Shown: piece after piece, positions 1-9,026 of the stretch
Layout: the number at the start of each line of letters is the position of its first letter
Numbering within the stretch: the first letter of the stretch is position 1
Source: Mucilaginibacter sp. SMC90
Lineage (GTDB): Bacteria > Bacteroidota > Bacteroidia > Sphingobacteriales > Sphingobacteriaceae
NCBI RefSeq assembly: GCF_022811725.1
Contig: NZ_CP094527.1
Span: forward strand, 3,224,001-3,288,000
Direction: 5' to 3'
DNA: 64,000 bases
Translations under genes and position numbers: made by a program
The notes under the pieces: model-generated
What the model was told of the DNA's origin: nothing
The model's input: only the letters and a program-made list of their open reading frames with translations
Database searches by the model: none

Positions 1-28
1 AAGTTAACCAATATATCACTATATTCCT

Positions 29-529
29 TTGAAGAATAACCAATCTAACAATGATCTGTCGCTGCTTAATACAAAGGCTGATGAACTCATACAATTACTC
101 AAAAAGGGAGATATTGATAAAGAGCATATTAAAGCAATACAGCAAAAAATAAATAATGCTGTTGAAAATACTTCCGGCCTTCAAAAGTTTGATGCTTTTA
201 GCGGTTTAAACCAGGATCAAAGCCGCCTGGATATGGTAACTAACCTTGAGCTTTTACTTACCCAACATCAGGTTGATAGCAGGGAGTCAAAAAAATACCT
301 GTTTCACGAAAGGTTAAAACGGATTGTTTTGATAGGAATTGCGGTTACCATGATCATACTTGGTTTAGCCATGATCATTATGCCGGCACCCCCTTATTTT
401 GAAATGTTTACCATTTTTTATTTTTCAAAGGATGACGGCATAACTTTAATGGATGTTATATCTGTATTAATAGTGCTAACAGGCGTATATTTGTTTATAA
501 ATGCCATACTCCGTAAAATCAATTCCTGA
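29..529 (+). CDS. Hypothetical protein with two C-terminal membrane segments
   Basis: Unrecognised 166-residue protein. The first ~95 residues are polar, Gln/Asn/Lys-rich and probably helical. They are followed by two hydrophobic segments at about residues 98-120 and 140-160, so it is likely an inner-membrane protein with a cytoplasmic N-terminal domain. The start is a TTG; an in-frame TAA lies eight codons upstream and no ATG is available until residue 69, so TTG is the best choice. It sits 11 bases before the receiver-PP2C gene and reads in the same direction, which suggests one operon with the partner-switching genes. A role as the sensor or membrane anchor of that module is inference only. 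Confidence 0.6.
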   Translation: MKNNQSNNDLSLLNTKADELIQLLKKGDIDKEHIKAIQQKINNAVENTSGLQKFDAFSGLNQDQSRLDMVTNLELLLTQHQVDSRESKKYLFHERLKRIVLIGIAVTMIILGLAMIIMPAPPYFEMFTIFYFSKDDGITLMDVISVLIVLTGVYLFINAILRKINS

Positions 530-540
530 TTGTACAAACT

Positions 541-1704
541 ATGCCGAAACATCCGAAAATACTACTGGTTGACGATAGCCCGCTTATTTTGATGGTTATT
601 GGTCAGGCTTTGGAAAAAGAAGGTTTTGAAAGCAGCCGGGCCGGTAATGCAGAGGAGGCTATGGCTTTGCTTAAAAATGAGATCCCTGATCTGATCCTGT
701 CTGATTATCAAATGCCCGGTACCGATGGTTTTGCCTTCAGGCAGCGTTTAATTGCCATACCTGAATATAAAAATATCCCTTTTATGTTTTTAACATCAGT
801 TACTGACCATGCACATATGATTGCGGGGATCAGTATGGATGCTATTGATTACATTGATAAGGATACTCCTATTGCGTTTATCATTTCAAAGATCAATAAT
901 TTTTTGAACAGCATCCGCGAAAGGCACGAGCATACCATAAGAGAGCTTAGCAGCGCTGCAATGGCTTTAAATTTGTATTCCGTTCCGCAGGAAACACCGC
1001 GTGTTAATGGTTTCGAAATAGATTTCTGGCATAAATCATTTGAGAATTATCCGGGTGGCGATTTTATCGACGCTATAACTATTAATAGCAGGTATACTTT
1101 TATAATCCTGGGCGATGTTATGGGGAAAAAATGGGGTGCATGGTTTTTTTCATTCGGTTACCTAAGTTATATAAGAGCGGCCGTAAGGTTATGCGTTTCG
1201 GAAGGAGATGTATCTACCAAAAGCATTATGCAAAAAATCAATTCGGTTATTTATCACGATCCGGTTGTGAGCGAGGTTTTATCAACGCTGTCACTTATCA
1301 TGATTGATGCGGAGAATGATACATTAAGTTATACTGGCGCGGGTGATCTGCCTCTGCTGCATTTTAGCTGCGCCGAAAATAAGCTTAACAGGATTGCCTC
1401 ATCCGGCTTATTACTGGGAATTAGCAAAGAGGGGCATTTTGATGAACATTTGTTTACCATGCTGCCTGGTGACCAATTAATATTGATAACCGATGGCTTA
1501 ATAGATAAAGAAACCCCGGCGGGGAAAAAGACTGATCTGGATGGTTTTACTGATGAAATTGTAAAATTTCTTGGTAAATTTAATTCATTCGCAACTTTAA
1601 AATATGATGGCTTTTTAAACAAAAAAGCAAAAGAGCAAATTGACGATTGCAGTTTAATATTTATTCAAAAAACAAAAAATGATATTACAAACACATTTGC
1701 TTGA
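541..1704 (+). CDS. Response regulator with PP2C/SpoIIE-type serine phosphatase domain
   Basis: An N-terminal receiver domain (about residues 5-120) has the acidic pair VDD near residue 11, the phospho-acceptor in LSDYQMPG (D55) and a conserved lysine in IDKDTP. A SpoIIE/RsbU-like PP2C domain follows (about 160-380), with GGDFIDA and GDVMGKKWG metal-binding motifs and LITDGLID near the end. In this family receiver phosphorylation controls dephosphorylation of a STAS anti-sigma antagonist. That STAS gene starts inside the last 26 bases of this one and a GHKL ATPase gene follows, which supports a partner-switching cascade. The usual NAGH-type motif is GAGDLP here, a mild divergence. Confidence 0.9.
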   Translation: MPKHPKILLVDDSPLILMVIGQALEKEGFESSRAGNAEEAMALLKNEIPDLILSDYQMPGTDGFAFRQRLIAIPEYKNIPFMFLTSVTDHAHMIAGISMDAIDYIDKDTPIAFIISKINNFLNSIRERHEHTIRELSSAAMALNLYSVPQETPRVNGFEIDFWHKSFENYPGGDFIDAITINSRYTFIILGDVMGKKWGAWFFSFGYLSYIRAAVRLCVSEGDVSTKSIMQKINSVIYHDPVVSEVLSTLSLIMIDAENDTLSYTGAGDLPLLHFSCAENKLNRIASSGLLLGISKEGHFDEHLFTMLPGDQLILITDGLIDKETPAGKKTDLDGFTDEIVKFLGKFNSFATLKYDGFLNKKAKEQIDDCSLIFIQKTKNDITNTFA

Positions 1705-2014
1705 TAATGCATTAATTGCGGATATACAGCTTAAAGAAGCAAATTTGGCAAACTCCGAACAGTTTAAATCAGAGCTTATTAGCCTGGTTAATAATGGAAA
1801 TAAGTTTATTATAGTAAATTTTGAACAGGTTATTTATGTTGACAGTTCTTTTTTAGGCGCACTGGTATCAGCACTTAAACTGGCTATGAATAATGGCGCT
1901 GATATTGCCGTAGTGGGTTTAAATAGCGATATCAAATCCTTGTTTCAATTAGTACGGCTTGACAAAGTGTTTAAGATCTATACAAATACACAAGAGGCTT
2001 TAACCGGGGCATAA
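1679..2014 (+). CDS. STAS-domain anti-sigma factor antagonist
   Basis: A 111-residue single STAS domain of the SpoIIAA/RsbV type. The segment VDSSFLGALVSALKLA holds the expected phosphorylatable serine at the start of the conserved helix (D-S-S where SpoIIAA has D-S-S/G). In the family, the unphosphorylated form binds the GHKL kinase and releases its partner; a PP2C phosphatase restores it. Both partners are encoded next to it, the phosphatase overlapping upstream by 26 bases and the ATPase 14 bases downstream. The target (sigma factor or another effector) is not encoded in the visible part of the locus. Confidence 0.88.
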   Translation: MILQTHLLDNALIADIQLKEANLANSEQFKSELISLVNNGNKFIIVNFEQVIYVDSSFLGALVSALKLAMNNGADIAVVGLNSDIKSLFQLVRLDKVFKIYTNTQEALTGA

Positions 2015-2028
2015 ACTAATTTACTACC

Positions 2029-2580
2029 GTGAAAAAGTTTGTTTTTAACAATGAAACCGAAGGAATTTATCCTTTAACAGTTCAGATTATTAGCTATATA
2101 CAAAATATTGCGAAAGATATAGTTGATGACCATGCAGGTTTCAGGATAAAAACCATCCTGATTGAACTGCTTACAAACTCGCTTAAGCACATGGGAGATG
2201 ACGTTACCCGGATTGGGGTCGATCTGAAAAATAATAAGCTATATATCAGTAAACAAGATAGAGGAAAGCCCCTGCAAATTAACACCAGGCAGGCGTTGTT
2301 AACCTGGCCATTAACAAATAGCAAGCTTTCCCAAAATGAAATTGCCATTTATGGCGATGATTTCGGCACGTTAAAGGGGCGGGTGAAAAATAGTAACCAG
2401 CTTGAGTTTTTTACGGAAGATTTTGATATACAATACGTCAACAAAGAAACCATTATGGGATTAAATGAACATTATGGCCTGATGATCATTGCACGTGCCA
2501 GCGATGCTTTTAATTATAAACACAAACCCGGTACGGGTATAAATACCTTTACGTCGGTAATTGAACTTAAGCAGCAATAA
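2029..2580 (+). CDS. GHKL (HATPase_c) serine-kinase/anti-sigma-like protein
   Basis: A 183-residue protein with a GTG start. The N-box ELLTNSLKH (about residues 46-54) followed by KQDRGKPL matches a Bergerat-fold ATP-binding domain of the SpoIIAB/RsbW kind, and a C-terminal HYGLMIIARASD resembles the second glycine-containing block. It would phosphorylate the STAS protein encoded just upstream. The G1 box is degenerate (DRGKP instead of DxGxG), so activity is likely but unproven. The gene ends three bases before the stop of the convergent acyltransferase gene, leaving no room for a separate terminator. Confidence 0.75.
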   Translation: MKKFVFNNETEGIYPLTVQIISYIQNIAKDIVDDHAGFRIKTILIELLTNSLKHMGDDVTRIGVDLKNNKLYISKQDRGKPLQINTRQALLTWPLTNSKLSQNEIAIYGDDFGTLKGRVKNSNQLEFFTEDFDIQYVNKETIMGLNEHYGLMIIARASDAFNYKHKPGTGINTFTSVIELKQQ

Positions 2581-2583
2581 CCT

Positions 2584-3729
2584 TCATTGCGTAATTTTCT
2601 GAAAACGTTTCTTAATGGTAAGAAAAGGCTTTTCATATCCAAAGTAGGATAATGAGGCCAGCCCGATGGCGCATGTAATAGTAGTAACATATATGATGAC
2701 ATTCTGCGTCACCATATTCATGGTTGGAATGTATTTATGTACGAGGAAAAGGGTTAAAAATAACGGGTACTTATGCAGCAGGTAAATGCCATAGGAGATT
2801 TGCCCGATGAAATTAAGTATCTTGCTGTTTATGGTGTAGATACTGGTTTCGGCCTGGCAAAGGTTTACGATAAGCAACGAAGAAATAATAGCCAGCGGAA
2901 CATCGCCATGACCAATATCGTGTGTGAGGTACAGGTATACGTAGCCCAAAAACACAATAGAGAGTATAACCTGCATATAAGGTTTAAAAATCAAATCAAA
3001 CAGTGATTGTAGCCTGAACTTAAATGTTGGGTAATTGGTATTATGAAATACTATGGCTACCACAGCCCCGATCATCATATTATCAAAGCGCGCGTAATAA
3101 AAAAACTGACTGAATAGTTTCCAGATAAGATTGGTGTGTTTCAGGTGGTTGATGGTTAGCTGCAGCGTCCACATGAACAGAATAAAAATTATAAATGCAT
3201 AAAGTATTTTCTTATAACTCTTTATCCTGAAAAAATGCGGGTGAAAAATATAAAATTGCTCCTCGGTGCCAATTGACCAGATAGGGTTGAAAATATCCGG
3301 CAGCAACCTAAGGCAAAATGCCAGGTTGGGCATAAAAAAAACAGAGAGCCACAAGGCATTTATTGAGCCCTGCCGGGGATAAACAAAAAAACCAATAATT
3401 ACGAGCAGGAAATACAGAGGCCAGATCCTGAGCATCCGCCGAATATAAAATGCTTTGAAATTAACAGCCGAAAAATTCCGTTTCTCTTCAAGTAACAAAT
3501 AAGTGATCAGGAAACCGCTTAACGCAAAGAAAATGGTGACCCCTGTTTTGCCAAAATTAAATATCGTAATATAAGGGATCCGGGCTACATGAAAATCAAC
3601 TTTATGCAGCTCGATATGGGATATAACCACCATAAGCGCGGCAAGAGCCCTTACCCCGTTTAAGTTGGAGAAGTAAACCCTTGCTTTGCCTGTCGGTTTT
3701 AAATTTTTTTCGGTAGTAGTAGTATTCAT
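2584..3729 (-). CDS. Acyltransferase family 3 (OafA/NodX-like) membrane protein
   Basis: A polytopic membrane protein of about 381 residues with roughly ten hydrophobic segments. Near the N terminus, NGVRALAALMVVISHIE is the signature of acyltransferase family 3, with the conserved Arg and His, and GKTGVTIFFALSGFLITYL follows. Family members move acetyl or other acyl groups across the inner membrane onto sugars of O-antigen or exopolysaccharide. As the last gene of the minus-strand cluster it probably acylates the polysaccharide made by its neighbours. I chose the ATG at 3729 over the GTG three codons upstream. Confidence 0.88.
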   Translation of the reverse strand: MNTTTTEKNLKPTGKARVYFSNLNGVRALAALMVVISHIELHKVDFHVARIPYITIFNFGKTGVTIFFALSGFLITYLLLEEKRNFSAVNFKAFYIRRMLRIWPLYFLLVIIGFFVYPRQGSINALWLSVFFMPNLAFCLRLLPDIFNPIWSIGTEEQFYIFHPHFFRIKSYKKILYAFIIFILFMWTLQLTINHLKHTNLIWKLFSQFFYYARFDNMMIGAVVAIVFHNTNYPTFKFRLQSLFDLIFKPYMQVILSIVFLGYVYLYLTHDIGHGDVPLAIISSLLIVNLCQAETSIYTINSKILNFIGQISYGIYLLHKYPLFLTLFLVHKYIPTMNMVTQNVIIYVTTITCAIGLASLSYFGYEKPFLTIKKRFQKITQ

Positions 3730-3808
3730 AAGTAACACCGCCGGTTAAGCTCATTGCAATTAAGGTTTTAACACGGTTGGTTTTTATTAAATGAGTGTTA
3801 GGGGCAGC

Positions 3809-6460
3809 TTAATTTTTTGCCGCCCTGTCCAAACACTTCTGCAGTACTTCAGCAAACTCCTTATCGTTTGGCGGAGCAAATATGGTATTGTGCTCGCCTG
3901 GAATTTCATGTACATTCACACCTTTTTGTGCAAACGGCTTCCAGCCTAAAAACTCAAAGTCTTCCATATAAAAAGTCCGTTTTTTTGCCCTGAACAGGTC
4001 GAGGGTTATGTTTAGCGGCTTCAATATATAGTTGCGTAAAGCTTTTTCGCTTGCCTCATCAATCTCGTTGTCGTAGGCAAAAAAACCTTCGCGTTTTTGG
4101 TTAGGTTTAAATACCTTCCAGTAAAGTTTTATCATCTGACGCTTAAGCATCAGGCCTTTATATTCAATCGTGCGTTTGGGATCTTCGGCCAGTAACACAA
4201 AGCTATGTGCAAATTGCTTTGCGCGAAGCGCAGTTTTATCAACTATTTTTCTGGCTTTGCTATCATTTACGTTTGAGCGTTCTGCATAGGTATCAAACAT
4301 TGCTACCATTTTTACCTCTTTGCCTGCTGCTATAAGTTGATTTGCCATTTCGTAGGCAATAATGCCACCTAATGAATAGCCTGCCAAAGCATAAGGGCCT
4401 TCAGGGTTCTTAGCTACGATTTCGGCTATGTAATTAGCCGCAATCTCTTCCATTACATCAAGCGGTTCATCTATGCCGTTTAAGCCGCGGGCCTGTAAAC
4501 CATAAACCGGTTGCTCTGCATCCATGTTCATGGCAAGTGCATTGAACAGTAATACGTTTAAACCTGCGCCATGTACAATGTATAAAGGCATTTTGCTGCC
4601 ATCGGGTTTAATAGGCACAAGCGATTCCCAACTGATAACTTCATCACCTTCAAGCCTTGCTGCAAGTTTCTCGATAGTAGCATGCTCAAATAAAGTAGCC
4701 AGCGGTAAACGCCTGCCGGTTTCCTGTTCAATAGCAGCCATGATTTTTACAGCAACTAATGAACGACCGCCAAGCTCAAAGAAATTATCAAGGATACTGA
4801 TTTGTTCAATACCCATGTTTTGCTGCCATATCCTGGCTACTAATTTTTCGTTATCAGTACGCGGAGAAACAAATTCGCCTTCGCGATAGATGATATTATA
4901 ATCAGGCTTAGGCAGTGCTTTGCGGTCTATTTTGCCGTTTGGCGTAATAGGGATCATATCCATCACCACAAAATCATCCGGCACCATGTATTCTGGCAAA
5001 ACGGCAAGCAGCCCTTTTTGCCATGCATCAAACTGGTTTTTAAGGTCGATGCCTTCTTTTGACTCAGGTGAAATTACATAGGCTACCAGGCGTGGCATGC
5101 CGGGAGTGTCTTCGCGGGCTATAACTACAGCCTGTTTAATATTTTCCTGCTTTAAAAGGTTTTGCTCAATTTCTTCCAGCTCAATACGGTATCCACGTAC
5201 TTTAACCTGGTGGTCAATACGACCCAGACAAACAATTTCGCCATCCTGCCTGATTTTGCCCAAATCGCCGGTACGGTACATGCGGGCACCCTCAACCGGC
5301 GAAAAAATATCCTTCACAAACCGCTCGGCAGATAATTCTGCACGGTTCAGGTAACCAACTGCCACACCATCGCCACCTATATAAATCTCACCGATGGAAC
5401 CATCAGTAAGGTTATTAAGAGCTTCGTCTAAAATGTAGATCTGGGTATTGGCAACAGGTTTACCAATGGTAATATCTTCATCGCTGGTAATCTGTTTTAT
5501 GGTTGAGTAAATGGTTGTTTCTGTTGGCCCATACAGGTTCCAGATCTCCTCGCATTTGGGCAATAACTGCGTAACCAGGTCTTTAGGAAATGCCTCGCCA
5601 CCGCAATAAACTTTTAAAGGTAATTTGCTGTCCCAGCCAGATACCAGCATCATGCGCCAGGTAAAAGGGGTGGCCTGCATTACGGTTACGTCTTCTGCCT
5701 TAACCAGATCAACCAATGCTCGGCCATCTTTTGCAGTGGTCGAATCAGCTAATAAAAGTTCAGCACCCGTTATCAATGGTAAATACAGGTCGAGCCCGGC
5801 AATATCAAATGATATGGTGGTTACAGCTAATACTTTATCATCGGGTGTTAAGCCGGGAACCGTTTGGCAGCTCACCAAAAAGTTGATCAGGCTAAAATGA
5901 CGGATCTGGACACCTTTGGGTTTTCCTGTTGATCCGGATGTATAAAGGATATAAGCAAGGTCTTCACCGCTTACAACTGTTTCAGGCTCGGTAGCTGGGT
6001 ATGACGGAAATTTGTCTAACGCAGCCTCAATCAAAACTTCGGTTGAGTTTGCCGCAAAATGGTTATGATATTTTTCGGAGGTGATCAGGATCCTGGCTGA
6101 TGAATCCTCCAGCATAAACTCAATACGGTCTTTTGGATATTCCGGATCAAGTGGTACATAAGCTGCACCGGTTTTCATTACGGCTAACAGCGATATCACC
6201 ATTTCGGGCGAGCGGTCAAGTGCAACGCCGGCAACATCGCCTCTTTTAAGCCCCTGATCAATCAGGTAGCCAGCCAGTTTATTAGCAGCTTCATTAAGCG
6301 CTTTATAGGTTAAAGTGCGTTCATGAAACTTCAGTGCAACCTTATCCGGGTATTGATGCGCCGCCGCTGCCGTTAAATGGATAAGTGCCTTTTCTTTGGG
6401 ATAATCTGCAGCAGTATTGTTTAACATGCTTATAACGTCGGTATTAAGAGGGGCATCCAT
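3809..6460 (-). CDS. NRPS-like adenylation-carrier-thioesterase protein
   Basis: An 883-residue single-module enzyme. An adenylation domain (about 30-515) shows ILYTSGSTGKPKG, NLYGPTETT, YRTGDLG, RIDHQVKVRGYRIELEE and NGKIDRKALP. A carrier domain follows, with LGGRSL and the phosphopantetheine serine near 564, then an alpha/beta-hydrolase thioesterase (about 625-880) with GYSLGG. There is no condensation domain. Hand alignment to the GrsA pocket gives a tentative code D-I-L-Q-Y-G-L-I-Y-K, close to the published glycine code. It lies 33 bases downstream of a glycosyltransferase gene within the polysaccharide cluster, so attaching an aminoacyl group to the polymer is a reasonable inference. A free peptide product is the alternative. 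Confidence 0.9.
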   Translation of the reverse strand: MDAPLNTDVISMLNNTAADYPKEKALIHLTAAAAHQYPDKVALKFHERTLTYKALNEAANKLAGYLIDQGLKRGDVAGVALDRSPEMVISLLAVMKTGAAYVPLDPEYPKDRIEFMLEDSSARILITSEKYHNHFAANSTEVLIEAALDKFPSYPATEPETVVSGEDLAYILYTSGSTGKPKGVQIRHFSLINFLVSCQTVPGLTPDDKVLAVTTISFDIAGLDLYLPLITGAELLLADSTTAKDGRALVDLVKAEDVTVMQATPFTWRMMLVSGWDSKLPLKVYCGGEAFPKDLVTQLLPKCEEIWNLYGPTETTIYSTIKQITSDEDITIGKPVANTQIYILDEALNNLTDGSIGEIYIGGDGVAVGYLNRAELSAERFVKDIFSPVEGARMYRTGDLGKIRQDGEIVCLGRIDHQVKVRGYRIELEEIEQNLLKQENIKQAVVIAREDTPGMPRLVAYVISPESKEGIDLKNQFDAWQKGLLAVLPEYMVPDDFVVMDMIPITPNGKIDRKALPKPDYNIIYREGEFVSPRTDNEKLVARIWQQNMGIEQISILDNFFELGGRSLVAVKIMAAIEQETGRRLPLATLFEHATIEKLAARLEGDEVISWESLVPIKPDGSKMPLYIVHGAGLNVLLFNALAMNMDAEQPVYGLQARGLNGIDEPLDVMEEIAANYIAEIVAKNPEGPYALAGYSLGGIIAYEMANQLIAAGKEVKMVAMFDTYAERSNVNDSKARKIVDKTALRAKQFAHSFVLLAEDPKRTIEYKGLMLKRQMIKLYWKVFKPNQKREGFFAYDNEIDEASEKALRNYILKPLNITLDLFRAKKRTFYMEDFEFLGWKPFAQKGVNVHEIPGEHNTIFAPPNDKEFAEVLQKCLDRAAKN

Positions 6461-6493
6461 AATTATTTATATGCTATATTATTCCTGTTTCAA

Positions 6494-7732
6494 TTAATTA
6501 TTAGTCTTGTTTCCGTTATTTAACAACAGTGCCTGTTCGTTTACGGGTTCGGTCGGAGCATGATCATGCGGCGTATGAATAAACTTTTTATTTGCTCCCT
6601 TTAGTTTAAACAACAGCAGGAACATGGTGAAAAATATAAGGGGCAGTTTAAGCATAGCTTCTAATAGTTTTCCGTTGTAGAACGATGTTGGTATTGCAAC
6701 TATAATACCAAGGTAACAAGCCACGGTTGCGCCAAGCCATAAATGCCAGTGCGGGCCGATACCCGGAGTAAAAAAAGACACCAATAACATGAGCGGCATA
6801 AGGCCAAGCATTAGTACGCGCGGCAGTATAGCCATTTGGTAAATCTCATTAACGTAATCAAAATTGCCGCGGAAAAACTGAGCAGGAGCAGTAGCGCCAT
6901 ACTTTTTAAGCAAATTAAACTGGGCCGACAGCCAACGTTTGCGCTGCTTTTCAAACACCGCCGGGTTGCTTACTTTTTCATCATAGATGTATGCTTTTTC
7001 TGCATAAGCAACGTGGACCTTATCACGGGTAAGCAGCAGGCCCATCTCCTTATCAAAGCCACCTACAGCATCAATACGCGACATCACATTTACAAAAAGG
7101 TTATACTCCAAAGCCATCCCTGAACCTATTATGGCTGCCGAAAACTTAAATAATTGCTGTGATTTTCTGAAAATATGATTGTTAACTTCTTCACTTACAG
7201 CATCAAGTATCGCCACTTGTGTGTTTGAGTTTTTTGCTACCCGATGGCCCTGAACCACACGGTGGCCTGCTTGTAAATAATTATTGATCTGGTATAAGTA
7301 ATCGGGGGCAGCAATATTGTCAATATCAAAAACAACAGCTGCGTCATACCCTGCGGCTGTATTTTCAATTGCTTTATTTAATGCTTTTGATTTGGTGCTG
7401 GTTTCAAAAACTACTTCAACTACCTGCAAAGGCATCTGCCTTAATTTGGCGATAGTTTCGGGTTTCATAGAGTCGGCTATCACACAAACCGTAAACTTAT
7501 CCTGGGGATAATCGATGGTTAGCGCTGCTGCTGCCGAATTTAAAATAATTTCATCTTCTTTATAAGCACAGATATAAACTATGAATTTGCTGAGCTTAGT
7601 TGCTGTAGCAGGCTGCTTAATGGGAATTAATTTCCCCAACACCGAGAACACAAACAGGTACAGGCTATATACCCCAAGATATATAAACAGCAAAATGGCG
7701 ATAACTGATGCAATGAATTTGATGATTTCCAT
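6494..7732 (-). CDS. Glycosyltransferase family 2, membrane-anchored, processive-type motifs
   Basis: A 412-residue protein with an N-terminal membrane segment (about 5-30), a GT-A domain, and three to four C-terminal membrane segments (about 300-385). Visible motifs are FDIDN (DxD, about residue 137), GGFDKEMG, LLLTRD and QRKRW, the Q-x-x-R-W signature typical of processive GT2 enzymes such as cellulose, hyaluronan and poly-GlcNAc synthases. It probably adds sugars from UDP-activated donors at the cytoplasmic face. The gene is in line with the flippase and polymerase genes; donor and linkage cannot be read from sequence. Confidence 0.88.
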   Translation of the reverse strand: MEIIKFIASVIAILLFIYLGVYSLYLFVFSVLGKLIPIKQPATATKLSKFIVYICAYKEDEIILNSAAAALTIDYPQDKFTVCVIADSMKPETIAKLRQMPLQVVEVVFETSTKSKALNKAIENTAAGYDAAVVFDIDNIAAPDYLYQINNYLQAGHRVVQGHRVAKNSNTQVAILDAVSEEVNNHIFRKSQQLFKFSAAIIGSGMALEYNLFVNVMSRIDAVGGFDKEMGLLLTRDKVHVAYAEKAYIYDEKVSNPAVFEKQRKRWLSAQFNLLKKYGATAPAQFFRGNFDYVNEIYQMAILPRVLMLGLMPLMLLVSFFTPGIGPHWHLWLGATVACYLGIIVAIPTSFYNGKLLEAMLKLPLIFFTMFLLLFKLKGANKKFIHTPHDHAPTEPVNEQALLLNNGNKTNN

Positions 7733-7796
7733 GTGTTTTTGACGATAAAGCCTGTTTTGTATTAATTATAAGTAAACAGGCGTGTTGCTTTAAAAA

Positions 7797-9014
7797 TTAA
7801 CCTTTCTGCTTATTATTCAAATTTGTTGCCAGCAAGCTCTTGATCTCTGTTATACGGTGCTCCCATGTATTTTGTGCTGCTACTTTTAATCTTTTTTGCT
7901 GTAAAAAAGGAGTATCGTTTAACGATAGGTTAATAGCGGCAGTAAACTCATCAGCATTTTTGCAGATGTACACGGTATCACCGGTAAATTCTTCCAGGTC
8001 TTCGTTGAAATCAGTGATCACAACAGGGCGGCCGGAGCCCAGGTATTCGAATAATTTAAGTGGGAAAATTGAGCTGCTGACATCATCTTTTTTAAAAGGG
8101 ATAATGGCAACGTCAAAGCCTTTGAGCACGGCAGGTAATAGCTCATAAGGTACTGCACCTTTTTTGGAAATATTAGGCGCGTTAAAAGCAGGATTATTTT
8201 CGTAGTCTATATCAACCGGTCCGACAAATACAAAGCTTTTATCGGGGTTTTGTACCGTTAATTGTGTTAGCAGGTCATAATCAATTCGGCGTTCAATATT
8301 ACCGAAATAGCCAATGATGGGCTTTTTGGTATCCGCAAGGATCTCCGCAACAGGTAAAGCCGGGTCAAGCGCTTTTTGACTGTGGCTGATGTTGGCTGCG
8401 TTAGGTACAAAATAGGAGTTAGGGTTAAGCTTTGCTTTAATATTACTTAACTCCTTGCTGGTGCTAATCACCATATCCATATCTTTCACTAAAATATCTT
8501 CAGATATAAGGCCGTGACGGGTTTGGTACTCTTCGATTAGCGGATCAACGCAATGATAAACTTTGAGCAGCGGTTTTAACTTCAGCAACCGGTGCATGGT
8601 TGGATAGTAAAACGCGTATGAATTAATGAATATATATTCTTTAATCCCCAGGTTTTTAATTACTTTATTAAGCCTCCTTGCCACAATATTTTCGTTAACT
8701 TTCAGTGCCAGCCGGTATACGGCACCTTCGGGCAGCGAGTTGATAGACGGTACGGGAGCTGTAATAATGATCTTTAAATTGGGGATCTCTGTTTGGATAA
8801 AGCTATCTTTTGGTGAAAAGAAATGCGGTTTGCGGGCATTATAACCAGGCGTATCCTTAAACTGGATATAATCTTTCCAGGTATACGGTCTGTCAACATA
8901 GTATACGTAGTTATCTTTAGCCAAGTGTTTGGCCATAGTGTAGTTTGTTGACTCAAGACGGCTATCAAACTGCATTTGCGAGAATATAACGATATGCCGG
9001 TTTTTTAGCTCCAT
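7797..9014 (-). CDS. Glycosyltransferase, GT-B fold (GT1/GT4-like)
   Basis: A 405-residue soluble protein with a two-Rossmann GT-B layout. The N-terminal half begins RHIVIFSQMQFDSRLESTNY; the C-terminal half has IIGYFGNIERRIDYDLL, FVFVGPV and FPLKLFEYLGSGRPVV, the donor-binding region with a conserved Glu-like position in KLFEYL. Such enzymes add single sugars to lipid-linked repeat units. It is encoded 12 bases downstream of the flippase gene in the same direction. Acceptor and donor are unknown. Confidence 0.85.
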   Translation of the reverse strand: MELKNRHIVIFSQMQFDSRLESTNYTMAKHLAKDNYVYYVDRPYTWKDYIQFKDTPGYNARKPHFFSPKDSFIQTEIPNLKIIITAPVPSINSLPEGAVYRLALKVNENIVARRLNKVIKNLGIKEYIFINSYAFYYPTMHRLLKLKPLLKVYHCVDPLIEEYQTRHGLISEDILVKDMDMVISTSKELSNIKAKLNPNSYFVPNAANISHSQKALDPALPVAEILADTKKPIIGYFGNIERRIDYDLLTQLTVQNPDKSFVFVGPVDIDYENNPAFNAPNISKKGAVPYELLPAVLKGFDVAIIPFKKDDVSSSIFPLKLFEYLGSGRPVVITDFNEDLEEFTGDTVYICKNADEFTAAINLSLNDTPFLQQKRLKVAAQNTWEHRITEIKSLLATNLNNKQKG

Positions 9015-9026
9015 AAATATAGCTTG

